Assembly (NCBI GenBank): GCA_903772945.1
Contig: CAICTM010000297.1
Coordinates: 1-64,000, forward strand
Source of the DNA: Seminavis robusta
Lineage: Eukaryota > Bacillariophyta > Bacillariophyceae > Naviculales > Naviculaceae
Direction: 5' to 3'
Length of the DNA stretch: 64,000 nucleotides
Below, in pieces: positions 31,901-42,459 of this stretch. The notes under the pieces were generated by a model that ran no database searches, was not told the origin of the DNA, and saw nothing but the letters and a program-made list of their open reading frames with translations. Within the stretch, counting starts at the first letter, position 1. Every line of letters starts with the position of its first letter. The position numbers and the translations under genes were made by a program.

Positions 31901-34900
31901 CGCTGTGGAGGCAAAGGCGCGAAGAGTTAGAAAGGTCATGCGGGCGGTCCAGAAGAGCAAGTAACAAACCTACCAGCAACCGTAAACACAAGGCGCGAGA
32001 TTTCTTATCAGAGCCAGCCTTCGTTCGCTTGGTCGCCTTGTTGGTCCGCTCTAGCTCTGAAGCTACAATACATTCCATGAAGCAGTAGAGTGCCCTTTCG
32101 CAAACGGTCTGCGGGACAGGTACAAATTCAACAGTGAGGGGCTTCAGGTCCAGCAATCCGACACCTGTTTCTTCCACAGTCATGCTCGAAGATCGCCGCA
32201 AGGCCAACAAGCACAGTATCTGTAGTGTAGCCACAGCACTTGGCTTCTTGGCGTCCCAAGGTGTCTGGATGGCAAAATCAAAGAATCCATCACTATCAAG
32301 GTGGCAAAGCGAGAGAAACGAATGCTGATGGGTGAGTGGCCCGACATGCCATGCGCAGACCTCTCCGTCCACTCCACACCGACCTTCGAACTTACTCAAA
32401 ATTGGCACCAAACGGTTCAAGTCGTAGCATGTTCAGTTCCCCTCTGAGGTCCTTGATGCCTGAGTAGATTGGAGTGCCGCTAAGCATCCACCTCCGATCG
32501 CATTGAAGATGTTCACAATTCTTTGCGATTTTCGTTGTAGGCGAGGCGATTTCCTGCATCTCGTCTAGCACCACTCGGGCAAACGTGACATCCTGCAACT
32601 TTCTTGCTGCTTTGGGCTTTTCAAGAGCGTCATACGTAGTCACCAAGATATCCGCCCCTCGGATCAAATCCCAGTCGTCTTCATCCTCTGACTTGTCCCC
32701 TTGGTTGTCATTTGGAGGTGGCGGGAGGCACTTCTTCACTTCCCCGCTCTGGGCAGCCATGAAGCACACCGTGAGGGTTGTTTTCCCCACAGCCTTCTCA
32801 ATTTCGTGGAGCCACTGGATGAGGCCAAAGAGAACAAAAGGATTAGCAGTGTTTATAACCTGGCCGACCATGCACAAGCCTGGTTCAAACCCGACGTACC
32901 TGCCCCACTAAAGCTGGGGGTAAGGCCAAAGAGAACCAAAGGATTAGCAGTATTCATAACCTGTCGGACCATCTATGGTTTTTTTCGTACCTGGAGGTAC
33001 AACAATCAGTGTTGTGTGGGTAATGTACTCTTCTTCGTCTTCACTGGCTGCAGAATAATAGGTGTCCCCTTCATAGTTATCTCCTGTGCGATGCCGAACT
33101 GTCGCCTTGAGCTCTGGAAGAGTGGCCATGATCAAACCAAGGACCTCCACGGTCTTGCCGCATCCTTGCTCATCAATCTTGGAGACCAAGGAAAAGTCAT
33201 GTGAGCGGCATGTTGGCTGCCATCATCAAGACGTCTCGATTGGCGTGGCACACAATTAACATCGCTTACCAACAGTCCACCTTTCATATGCGGAGGCGGC
33301 TTCCCTAGTCGGATCTGGCCCAAGGCAGGGGAATAATAGTATTCTCCCCCATCAAGGAAAGATCTTTGTTCCCACAAGACAGAGTTTATCCCGTATGCTC
33401 CCTTCAAATGTTCCATTTGGATCATCCAGCAAATCGCATGCTGTTGATGAAGCAATAGATCCAACTTGAATTTGCCCCGCAACTCTTGCTGAATCTGAGG
33501 CCACTGCCATGGATCAGTTTGAAGCAGAGACGCAAAGCACACAACAACGTGAGACTCAGTGGTGCTGACCGATTCTCCAAACGGCCAGGGCTTACGTTAG
33601 ACACGTCGCATCCATTGTTCTCCAACATTTTGAGCAATCCCTTGACACTAAACGGAGAAACGATCATTTCCTCTCGACTGCCTCCTTCCATGTCTTCGTC
33701 AACGTCAATGATTTCGGGGCTGTTCTTCTTCTTCTTGCTGCTTTTGTCGGTTCCCTCCTCTAGTAAGCTCGTGTCTACTTTGGGGTAGGGAGCGCTTTTA
33801 AAGACTGTTTTCCCCCTTGGGGGGAGCACCAGCGGTTGTGTGATGCGGTAAGAGCCTTCATCCAATGCCGACATGACAATGTGCAGGCTTTGGCAGCAAA
33901 AGATTTCCGGCAGCAACCTATGCATGTAGACACCAATTTGAATTTTCCAGCATACAGTGGATCCCTTTTTCTTGGCACTGTCAGTGGAACACCGTTCCAT
34001 GCGAGGATAAGCAGTCACCAGGGGAACACCGTAGATTGATGATTCATTTGGATCCGCCAAGACAAACAATGCATCCAATATATCCGTTGCGTCAATAGGA
34101 ACTCGAGTCAAACCTCCATATAGTTCTTTGGTCCTGTTCTTGTGCAAATCCACCAATGTCCCCGCTTTGACCCCTTTATCCAACCATGCCTGGAGAGCCC
34201 TTACGGTCACGTGATTGTCATCGTCTTTTCCATGCAAGAAGGATCCATCCTGTTTGTCCCATGGTTCCACGTACGGTTTGCTATTTTGAACGGCTTTCCA
34301 TTGTTCTTGTATTTCATGGACTCGTGCCAAACTACTTGTCGCGTCCATGGGTGTTTGGATGCATTCCGTGGCGGCCTCATTGGACGCTTGCTTGTGAGTG
34401 ATGCGCTTAATGGCCTTTGGATCACGCTTTTCCTCCAATTGCAATAGAAACGGAGATGTCTTGGTCTTTTGATTTTTAGCACGCTGTTTCTTTTCCATAT
34501 CCCGAATCGTGTCGGGTACTGTGGAATCTGTCTTTGGTTTTCCCTTGCCGCCTACCTTCTCCTGGATTTCCAGTGTAATGGTTCCAAGGAGACGCCCAAT
34601 TTCCACTGGAAAGCGTCTGGCCACGGCCGTGTGGGCTGCGTGCTGTTGCAAATAAATAGACAAGGCAACAAAAAAATTAGATTGATTGGCGTGGCGTGGC
34701 AAAGAAAAAAGACAAAAAATGCCGACAGAAAAGATACTCACTTTGTGGCACCATAATTTGGCTTCGACATTGGAGAGAAAAGGCAGATAGCGAAGACCTG
34801 GCTCATTATCGTTCTCGGCATATCCAGGAGTAGGAGCGAAATAGGGCTCGTCACTGTTCTTGTCTACTAAAATTCCACGCGAATAGGTGGCATCAAGAAA

Positions 34901-35188
34901 CAGAGTCGATGGCCACGAGCGTTTGTTCTTCTGTTTGGCATTGCTGGTACCAATTGTGTAGGGCACAAGGGCATTTTCAGATTCTTTGAGGATCTTTTTT
35001 GTATCTGCGGATCCTTCGAGAAGCGACGCTCGCCATCCCATGGCTGCCGTCTGCGGCATTGCCTTGACTTTGGCAGGTGGCTTTTTCTTGGGTTCATGCT
35101 TGGCGGCCGCTTTCTTCTTTCTCACAGGCGCCACTTTCTTTGGAGTCTTCTCCTCCCCAGAGGATTTTCCACGGCCACTCTTGGCCAT
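28937..35188 (-). CDS. SHPRH: SHPRH-like SNF2 helicase / RING E3 ligase
   Basis: Eleven exons, minus strand: 35188-34742, 34642-33596, 33554-33270, 33177-32991, 32913-32900, 32814-32396, 32292-31974, 31902-30286, 30192-29752, 29674-29366, 29269-28937; 1805 residues, all phases consistent. The N-terminus is Lys-rich. The ATPase has GGLLIDEQGCGKT, VVPPALVGQW, a DEMQ box (VVLDEMQEI) and LSGTPI. A long insert of over 600 residues separates the lobes and contains a RING (CPICLGYL, KCGHFYCTSC, CPACRQPF). The C-lobe has QAYARCHRYSQ. The divergent DExQ box, large insert and RING placement match SHPRH, a PCNA-directed E3 in animals and fungi. The intron 29270-29365 is in frame and could be retained. 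An acidic C-terminal tail follows the C-lobe. Confidence 0.9.
32815..32990 (-). repeat. Two paralogous introns flanking a microexon
   Basis: Intron 32914-32990 (77 nt) and intron 32815-32899 (85 nt) share their branch-point and acceptor halves. On the plus strand 32821-32871 and 32922-32972 match at about 45 of 51 positions, with period 101. Both start GTACG and carry actgctaatcc as a probable branch site. Confidence 0.85.
32900..32913 (-). other. 14-nt microexon of the SHPRH-like gene
   Basis: CTTTAGTGGGGCAG is bounded by CAG upstream and GTACG downstream. With the split G of the preceding exon it encodes Ala-Leu-Val-Gly-Gln, giving VVPPALVGQWLHEIE, the expected motif Ia region of this helicase family. 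Without it the frame does not join. Confidence 0.85.
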
Positions 35189-35965
35189 GGTGTCGTGGAG
35201 ATGGGTGACAGGAAACTACTGAGAAGAAATAACAACAATGATACTAGTACGATACCGGTATGATAGAATGATTTTGAATGATCAATCTCCCCCGAGGTTT
35301 TTGTGAGAACTATTGACTGTTTTCTGAGAAGAATAACAATAATATTATTGCAAGATGAACATTCGTTACGTTTGACTGCAATTAATGTATTAATACGGTA
35401 GCCAGCGTGCCAGCCACGGCGTTTCCTTTGTGTGTGCCCTGGCTGTACGGTACGTACTGCTGTGGCTTGTTAAAAAGAACTTATCCTCGGAATCTTCGTC
35501 CCTGGTCACACATATAATATCTTCCTCTATCCCCAGGCAATGCCATGCTACCGTACGAGTATGTGCGTCTACACTTTGCGATCTGGATGTCCTTGGCCGA
35601 TCTGAAAGGCACTGCTCGAGAAATTTCTTTGCCTCCTGCCCTGTCCCGAACCAATGCCGTTGGCTCGGCCCTATCAGTGGTATCACGGTACGCGTGTTTG
35701 TGTTTCTAACTTTTGCAAACTGGACGCCCCGGCCTTCAACACCAGGGAAAGCTCGTGCCAGGCCGAAGGAGGGATCCAGGGTGTCACGAATTCAGTGAGT
35801 GATCATGCGGCACTTTCGGATTGGTTCAATACTCAACGGGGCCGCCGGGAGTCGCGTCTGGCTGCTGTCGCCCCCGGCGACCTTTTCGTCGCGGCCCTCA
35901 CTCCAGTCGTTTGGGCATACTACGTTGCTTTTGCAAAAAGTAAGCTATAATAGTTGTATACACAT
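35189..35965. other. Intergenic region, no supported gene
   Basis: Promoter side of the SHPRH-like gene and 3' side of the second HECT gene. Short overlapping frames in 35430-35950 have no motif and no counterpart. A gataccggtat palindrome occurs at about 35250. Confidence 0.55.
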
Positions 35966-38547
35966 CTACTCCATGTCAAACCCAACAGCGGCGACCGTCA
36001 CAGAAACCTTCAACTTCTCTCTCAACTCTTTCTTGGTCTTGTAGGAAGGCAGGTCTAACCGATTGAAACAGGTGCTGCGTGCAAAGAAGAAGAAGGCGTG
36101 AGAAAACTCGTCGGTCGCACCCATCGATGCACCACGAAAAATCCAACTTACTGTGATTTTGGGTAGTCGTGAGTGGAATCTTTCTTGGTTGGGTCAGTTC
36201 CGTGGAGGGTGAATAGTCGCACATTGCCGTCGTTGCCTTGCAAGACAGAAAACCCTGCCGCAGGAACCCCACTGGTTCCAGTGACGAACTGAAGCAATCT
36301 CGCTTGCAGCTCTGCATCAAAGTCTTGTGTGACAACTTCCCAGAACCATTTGACCACAGGATGAGAAGGCCCTTCGTTACGAAACACACCTTCGTAGGCG
36401 GTGAACTTTTGCCAATCGGCCATGTCGATTGTGGGCAAGCCACAGAGCACCAACTCGAGCTCATTGCAATCGAAAATTGTCAGTGCCGGTTCGGGGACAA
36501 CGTCAAAGAACCCGAGCAGCAACTCGGTCAATTGTGGTTGGATTCGGTCCATCATGCGGTATCGCAAGCATGCTTCCAGATACTCGCCCACGTTTTCGGC
36601 TGTGACCTCTTTGTCCGCTCCACCCGGGACCAAATCGAGAGAGGTCTTGGCGCCAAGTAGATCTTCGGTGACAGTGAAATCCAAGCAAGCATATTCGATT
36701 TGGTCTCCCATACCGACCAGCTTTCGCAACGACGTATAGTACTCGTAGTCTAGATCCTGCAGATCATCAAACGTAATGGGGAATCCCAACAGGTGTTTGT
36801 AAAGGAATCGTGCCATGTGTCCTCCCTTGTGAATCAATTGTCGATCCAACAGCGCTCTTCCCAAGATACGGCCAAGCACTCTGAAATACACTAGATGATC
36901 CTCGGGACAAGTGACGGCAGAATTGGGATGGATGCTGACCGTTCCCTGTGCTTCCGAGTGGGGATGCTTCCACAATCCAAAGGCTAACGAAAGCACAGAG
37001 AATCAAATTCGTGAATGAGAAAATACTGCACAGTTGGGAAACGCAACGCTACTTGTTGTCCACGTACCTGGATCGAAGAGTTGTTCCGTTAACAATAAGA
37101 ACCACTCTCGTGTCAGGCCCCCTGTTGTTGAAAAAGAAAAAGTAGCGAGAAAAGAAAAGTATCTGCGTGAGCGTCACTGGATCACCCACACGCGATCACA
37201 GCAGCCATCCAACAACAATCCATAATATTATGAAGAGCACGTACCCACATCCATTCCTTTCTCTCCCATGAATTCCAAACGCCACTTTTTGCGACATTCC
37301 ACTCGACTGAGCGACATGATGGATGCCACCGAATCGGGCAGGAGAAATTGCCGCCGCACAACAATCTTAATATGTCCTTCTTCGTACGGCAACAAGAGTG
37401 GTTGGCAGAGCTTGCCTTCGAACCAATTGAGTTTGGCTTCGAGGGATGATGCCCGTTGAATTTCGGCAAAATCCGCATAATGCGCCAGAATTTGTCCTTT
37501 ATGAGCGACGCGACTATCGACGACGGCGTCCTTGGCCGAGATCCACTGGAGCGACCCGGTGCGCAATCGAGGATCGTTGCCTTCCATGTATGTGAGCTGT
37601 CGACAATATGCGGACTTTTGAAAATCGAATTTATTCATGGCTTGGGTATCGAGTGCCGTCGCGGCGACGCCGCTGGTTTCGTCGGCGGTTCGGACCCATT
37701 GGAATTTCAAGTCGGCCACTCGAATGGTTCGAGACCATCCCGTTTTGGGTTGTTGGGATTGTCGCATAGCACTACTAACACTACTGGTAGCAGAACCATC
37801 CTCGGCGGGGGTGTCGTAATCCAATTTGATGTGTTTGACCATGGTTTGTGTAACTGGAATTTGGAACCGAATTTTTTGTCCACTGCGGACATTGGGCGGA
37901 CAGGTGACCAATACTCGTTGTCCATTGGCCTTGAGCGCAAAACTCTGATTGGGACTCACACCTGGCGGCACGACGACTTCGAACATTTGCGTCTTGGATT
38001 CGGCAGCTGGGTCGCCCAATGCCCGGTTATCGTCCCAGCCACACGTGTACGGTTTGGATACGTCTGTTCTTTGTTTTTCCGAAGCCGGCATGGGAGGTAC
38101 AATTTTGACCTTCATATTGGGGCCCACATTGGGCGGACATGTCAACTGGAAGCGCTGACCGTTGATATCTACCATGAATTGGTTTCCCGGATATACGTTG
38201 GGAGGGATCGTCACCAAGTACGCTTGCGGTTTGTCCGAGTCGCTTTGAGAGTTTTGTCGTGCCACGGCTCCTCCGCCACCGGGACCTTCTGCCGCTGTCA
38301 AGGGCGCCATTTGAAGATAAGATGTCTGGAACATGGGTTCTGCGGGCATGGTTAACCGCAGAGATTGACCTGGTCCGCTGTTCATGGGGCACTTGACTCG
38401 GACTCGACGCTCTCCGAGTTGCACAAAAAAGTCTTGGCCCGGTCGAACTTGGTGGGGAACCACCACGGTGACATCTTGGGCCGGTCGCTGACCCGTCTTT
38501 TGCACTGTGTACGCCCCTGGACGGGTCGATGGTGTTGGTTTGCTCAT
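35966..38547 (-). CDS. HECT E3 ubiquitin ligase with triplicated N-terminal module (paralog 2)
   Basis: Model, minus strand: 38547-37245, 37121-37068, 36983-36152, 36074-35966; 765 residues. The second exon is only 54 nt and encodes GLTREWFLLLTEQLFDP. The HECT domain has RLEFMGEKGMDVGGLTREWF, LLDRQLIHKGGH, LLQFVTGTSGVP and the catalytic HTCFNRLDLP (Cys732). Three modules with VPHQVRPGQDFFV, IPPNVYPGNQFMV and VPPGVSPNQSFAL precede it, each followed by a V.CP element. They align one to one with those of 20686-23778, but the linkers are shorter. The last intron is at the identical position and phase in both paralogs, while the other introns differ. No C2 or WW domains. A TTG-repeat microsatellite lies just upstream of the start. 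Confidence 0.93.
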
Positions 38548-39296
38548 TGTTGTGTTGTTATTGCTGTTTGTTGTAGATGTTTGTTGTTGATGTTGTTGTA
38601 GTTGTTGTGTAAAGGTATCGATGAAGAACGATGGGGTATCTGATAGTAGTACCGGTGTGCGCTCGGTGATAATGGCTTCTTCGATCGCTCTCTGCTGGCC
38701 TTGTAGGATTAACTCTTGACGGCGGTTCTGTGACTCGAATCAGACAAGAGGGCTCGAGCTGCTGTCTCTATGGTCGGCAGTCTTCTCTCCTTCCTCTTCA
38801 CTTTCCTGTTGGATCTGGTGTTGTTTTCAAACCTGGGTTTGTTGACTGCCTGGATAGTGCCAGTTAGTGCTGCTGCTACGCTATCAACGACTGAACTACA
38901 ATAACTGTCCACTCCCGCACGAATCCGTCCGAAACCAGGCCCCACGAACTAATTTGTCGAAGCTTTGTTACACCGCCAGGCACTTTGGCGAGATCGCAAC
39001 GGCAGCTCAGCGCCGCAAGGAGGATGGCTAGATGCATCCGGAACTCTATGATACCGGTACCGTAGGAATGCGGGGTGGTGGACGGGGGACGAATTTGAAA
39101 GCATCGACTCAAATAATGAAACCTTTGCTAGCTAGAATGCTATCTAGCTAGCACTAGCCAACTAGAGAGTACCGACATGCCGCAATGCTAAGAAGTGTCC
39201 ACGCACCTAGAGAGTACCGACGATGCAGCAATGCTGAGAAGTGTCCACGCACATGATCCATACCATAATCCCACATTCGAGCTAGTTATATAGTTA
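38548..39296. other. Intergenic region with microsatellite and tandem duplication
   Basis: A ttgttgatgttgttg microsatellite occupies about 38556-38610, probably in the 5' leader of the HECT gene. A 45-46 bp tandem duplication lies at 39162-39252. No gene seen. Confidence 0.6.
39162..39252. repeat. 45-bp tandem duplication, two diverged copies
   Basis: Units starting ctagagagtaccgac occur at 39162 and 39207. They differ by one inserted base and a few substitutions. Non-coding, 45 bp before the phosphatase stop codon. Confidence 0.8.
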
Positions 39297-40310
39297 TTAA
39301 TCTTCCCGGCCGGTCAAGTTATCGATGAGCCTCTCTAGCTTCCCTCGAGCACTCTTCAAGATCGTGCCAGTCACTCTGTCCATTGGCAGCCCTTCTCCGG
39401 TCTCGTCTCGGGTCTTATCGAGGCAATCACTGATCACATGAGACTCTCGTAGTAGTAAGCTCACATTCTTGGATGCTCCTCGTACTTGCTCTCCTTCTTC
39501 TCTCGAGCCTTGATGCTGCTGGTCGGATATTTGCTGTTGAATTCGTACCTCCAAGTCGTCCACTCGTGCGTGCAGGTCATTTGCTAGTCGTCGTCTGGCG
39601 CTGGTCAGCTCCCAGATATCCTTTTGAGAGTGTTTGTCCCACTCCTTTCGTGCTGCCTCGAGGTTGCCATTATGCTTCTCCAGCATTTGGAGCTGCTGCA
39701 TAAAACCCACATTCGGTTTGGCAAGAGGCCGATGGACCCGAACTGCCTCCAACGCTCGGTCAAGACTGTAGCGCTGCCGCACCATCAGCCAGGCCACGAC
39801 GGCCGAAACCGAACGAGATATCCCTGACGCACAGTGGACGAGCAGACACGGAGCCGGGGTCTCTTCATCTTGCATCCCGGCCGCAGCTTGATAATCGACG
39901 TGATCCTTTTGAGCATCATCGATCACGTCAATGCATTGCTGGGCGACTTCCAACAGATTGGCAATTGGATGATCGTCGATATCGATCTGGGCATGTCGTT
40001 CGGCGCAAGACGGAGGCGTTGTCACGCCCAGTTTCCCTGCCACGGTCAAAAGGCCAGTGACGTTACGGGCGGCCAGCTCAAGCTGGTTTTCGGCGGCTGA
40101 CAAGGAGCCAACAAACACCCATGGAAAACCTTCCACCGCTCCTGCATCCCAAGATGACGAGCCCTTGTTCCTGGTATCTTGTTGATAGCGATGTGCCATT
40201 GTGGTAGTCCTCGGCTTATGAATTGTGGTGGTGGTTTGTGTGGCGCTACAGAGTTGACCCCAGACTGCAGACGTGCATGGACAAAGGTCTGGTCCTGTCT
40301 CGTGCGACAT
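39297..40310 (-). CDS. Dual-specificity protein phosphatase
   Basis: The first ATG in the frame is at 40310, giving 337 residues; a second ATG at 40199 (MAHRYQQ) is an alternative that would trim the N-terminus. The domain opens with VFVGSLSAAENQ, typical of the DSP entry strand. It contains the catalytic PTP loop LVHCASGISRSVSAVVAWLM (HCxxGxxRS, Cys nucleophile and Arg) and the downstream AxxxVRxxRPxAxPNxGFxxQL helix. A general acid is probably the Asp in HAQIDIDDHP. The C-terminal third is charged and probably coiled-coil. DSPs dephosphorylate Ser/Thr/Tyr, often in MAP kinases; the substrate here is unknown. No signal peptide is seen. Confidence 0.88.
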   Translation of the reverse strand: MSHETGPDLCPCTSAVWGQLCSATQTTTTIHKPRTTTMAHRYQQDTRNKGSSSWDAGAVEGFPWVFVGSLSAAENQLELAARNVTGLLTVAGKLGVTTPPSCAERHAQIDIDDHPIANLLEVAQQCIDVIDDAQKDHVDYQAAAGMQDEETPAPCLLVHCASGISRSVSAVVAWLMVRQRYSLDRALEAVRVHRPLAKPNVGFMQQLQMLEKHNGNLEAARKEWDKHSQKDIWELTSARRRLANDLHARVDDLEVRIQQQISDQQHQGSREEGEQVRGASKNVSLLLRESHVISDCLDKTRDETGEGLPMDRVTGTILKSARGKLERLIDNLTGRED

Positions 40311-40594
40311 GGACCTTGACTTTTCCAATGTCCAGACCTAGCTAGAATAAAAGGTACTGGTACTGGGACAAAGGGGACAATGGCATCAAGACTATTAATA
40401 AGTGTAGAAAGACAAAGTCTTCTTAGCTAGCCGCACACTCCTTCCCCCCAACACCCACTCGGAAATCTTCGTGCCTGTCTGACGTCATTTGGGCTTCCGA
40501 ATGCTCAATTCGTTGACCACACCACACCAAGAGTGTTGCAGCCCGCAGTATCGCAGTATCTTCATCTCTCCTTTCTCCTTCCTCATCCAGCACC
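40311..40594. other. Divergent promoter region
   Basis: 284 bp between the starts of the phosphatase and the TspO-like gene, which point away from each other. No specific element recognised. Confidence 0.5.
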
Positions 40595-41538
40595 ATGAGA
40601 AAAGTTGGCGCTATCCTATTATTAGTGCTGGCCCTGCAGTTGGCTTTATCGTCGGCTATCCCGACCCCATTCGCTTCCTTTGTCTCGAAGAAAAAGGCAA
40701 GATCTGCACCCAGACAACAAATATCAAAGGGAACCAAGCAAGAGACCCCCAAAGCCGTCAACAGTGCAAAAGGAGCGACAACGAGACCACCTGTCGACTT
40801 CAAAGCCATTGGGAAATATGTTGGGTCTCTGGCAGTGCAAATGTCCGCTCTCTTCTTGGTCTGGTCCTGTATCGACACCGTGGTCACAGCCGTGCCTAAT
40901 GGGGAGGGTCTACCACGATGGACCAACACTATTCTATTCTATGCTCTGAATCTTTTGTCCTCCAAATTCAATCCACTACCAAAAGTTTCGGAAGGATCAT
41001 ATGCGTCTCCTGGGAGGAAGAGACCATCTTGGACACCTCCTGGTTGGGTCTTTGCCGTCATGTGGCCGTTCTTTGTTTTTGGCACTCGAGCCTACACCAT
41101 GGCTTTGATTGTGGAGAAGGTCGGATATTATGCCAACCCAATCACCATGTCACTCATGTTGCATTTGGGATTTGCCACTTTGTGGAACAGCATGTAAGTT
41201 CAATGTAATGAAGGTGTGGTTGACTGCGGCTTCCAAATGCAGTATTTTCATTACACTCACTCTTCGATGTCATTCGGCAATTTGCCGCCATTCCACCTTC
41301 AAAAACAGAAACCGCGTGGAGGAGCGGTTGGGAGGTGCTCATGCTGTACGGAATGGTGGCAACCAAGGCCTTCACTGCTTATTTGGCTTATCAAACGAGT
41401 CCAGGAGCTGGAATAGCTTTGGCTGCAACCTTGTCCTGGCTCCTTGCAGCTGCTGCTTTGGGGACACACACTTGGATGCTCAATCCTGACTCTAGTTCTG
41501 GAAGGAGAGATTCCTTGTACCCTGCGAAGCGAGGATAG
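40595..41538 (+). CDS. TSPO: TspO/MBR-like membrane protein, splicing unresolved
   Basis: Exon 1 (40595 to about 41196) encodes a signal-type N-terminus (VGAILLLVLALQLALSSA), a membrane segment, then RPSWTPPGWVFAVMWPFFVF, the hallmark W.PPGW motif of TspO/MBR proteins, and LHLGFATLWNS. A good donor (GTAAGT) lies at 41197. The remaining membrane segments (EVLMLYGMVATKAFTAYLAY and LSWLLAAAALGTHTW, stop at 41538) are in a different frame from the one reached by the best acceptor (41241). Either a weaker acceptor near 41317 is used or a base is missing. Family members bind tetrapyrroles or cholesterol. The N-terminal pre-sequence suggests organelle or secretory targeting (inference). Confidence 0.65.
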
Positions 41539-42459
41539 ACACCAGTAGATGAATTCGGTGCCGTACCGTAGCCATTGGGCCGTGCTTATGCTTTGCATCA
41601 TTCGTGTGCTGGAAACCAGAAAACCACTGGTCCACTCTTAGAGGACGTGCGAAGTGTAATGCAATTTTAAAATGAAGAGATCTTGGATTCCTTGTGTGCT
41701 CTGCCCCCATCGATACGTCGACGGGACGAAGTCTCGATACCAGTGCATGTCCAATCCAGCACGCTAAAACCATCAATATCAAGGGTGTAGTATGCGGCCG
41801 CCGATCCCCAATAGCTTCCCCAACTGGATATTTCTGCCTGCTTTGCTCCACAATAAAAGTCAACGGCTTGAAGTCAGTCAATCCACAAGGTCAGAAACTA
41901 CTTTTGTAGCAAGCATGCATGGGCACCGAGTTTCTTGACGGGAAAAGCTGGAGGATCCAGAGGTACCGTAGGCTAGCTAGCCAGCTAGCTACAAAGTGTA
42001 CCGGTAGTACCGGTACAAGTAGCGAGATCCTGCTAAAAATCATTTGGCAGCTCTACATGTCTACATGTACAAAGGGAATGCAGAAACAATGAATGGAAGC
42101 TTAGCTTACAGTACCGGTACGGGTGCTCTGGTACCATAAGCTCACAGCCGCCGTTGTCAATAGGTGCCTTTGGTACCGGGGTTTTTGCCGTACGGTACGA
42201 CTGACTGTTCCGGCTACCGTACCGGTTTGCTTAACGGCCACATTAATTAGCCGGTACGTTCCGGTACTCTACTAGTATGGTAATACAGTACTCGGCAACC
42301 CCTCAAAACCATCAAACCCCTTCCGCTTCAAACCACCAGACTACACAGTACACCGTGACAAAAGACAACCACAACAGAAGAGAACCACAGAAACACAAGT
42401 CGCAGTCTCCTCTCCAGTCCCTCTCCTCTCTTTATCATCAGTATCACAGTACTGGTACC
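41539..42459. other. Intergenic region dense in accggtac palindromes
   Basis: The densest cluster in the window: 41966-42280 contains more than ten overlapping ggtacc, accggt, gctagc and gtac palindromes, immediately upstream of the next gene. No gene seen. The frame of the next gene stays open to 42277, but that part reads as low-complexity leader. Confidence 0.6.

Noticed and set aside
35430-35950. Short plus-strand frames between the SHPRH-like and HECT genes
   Set aside because: Overlapping frames, no motifs, no paralogous counterpart.
40311-40328. Extension of the phosphatase to 40328
   Set aside because: That codon is TTG; the first ATG in frame is at 40310.
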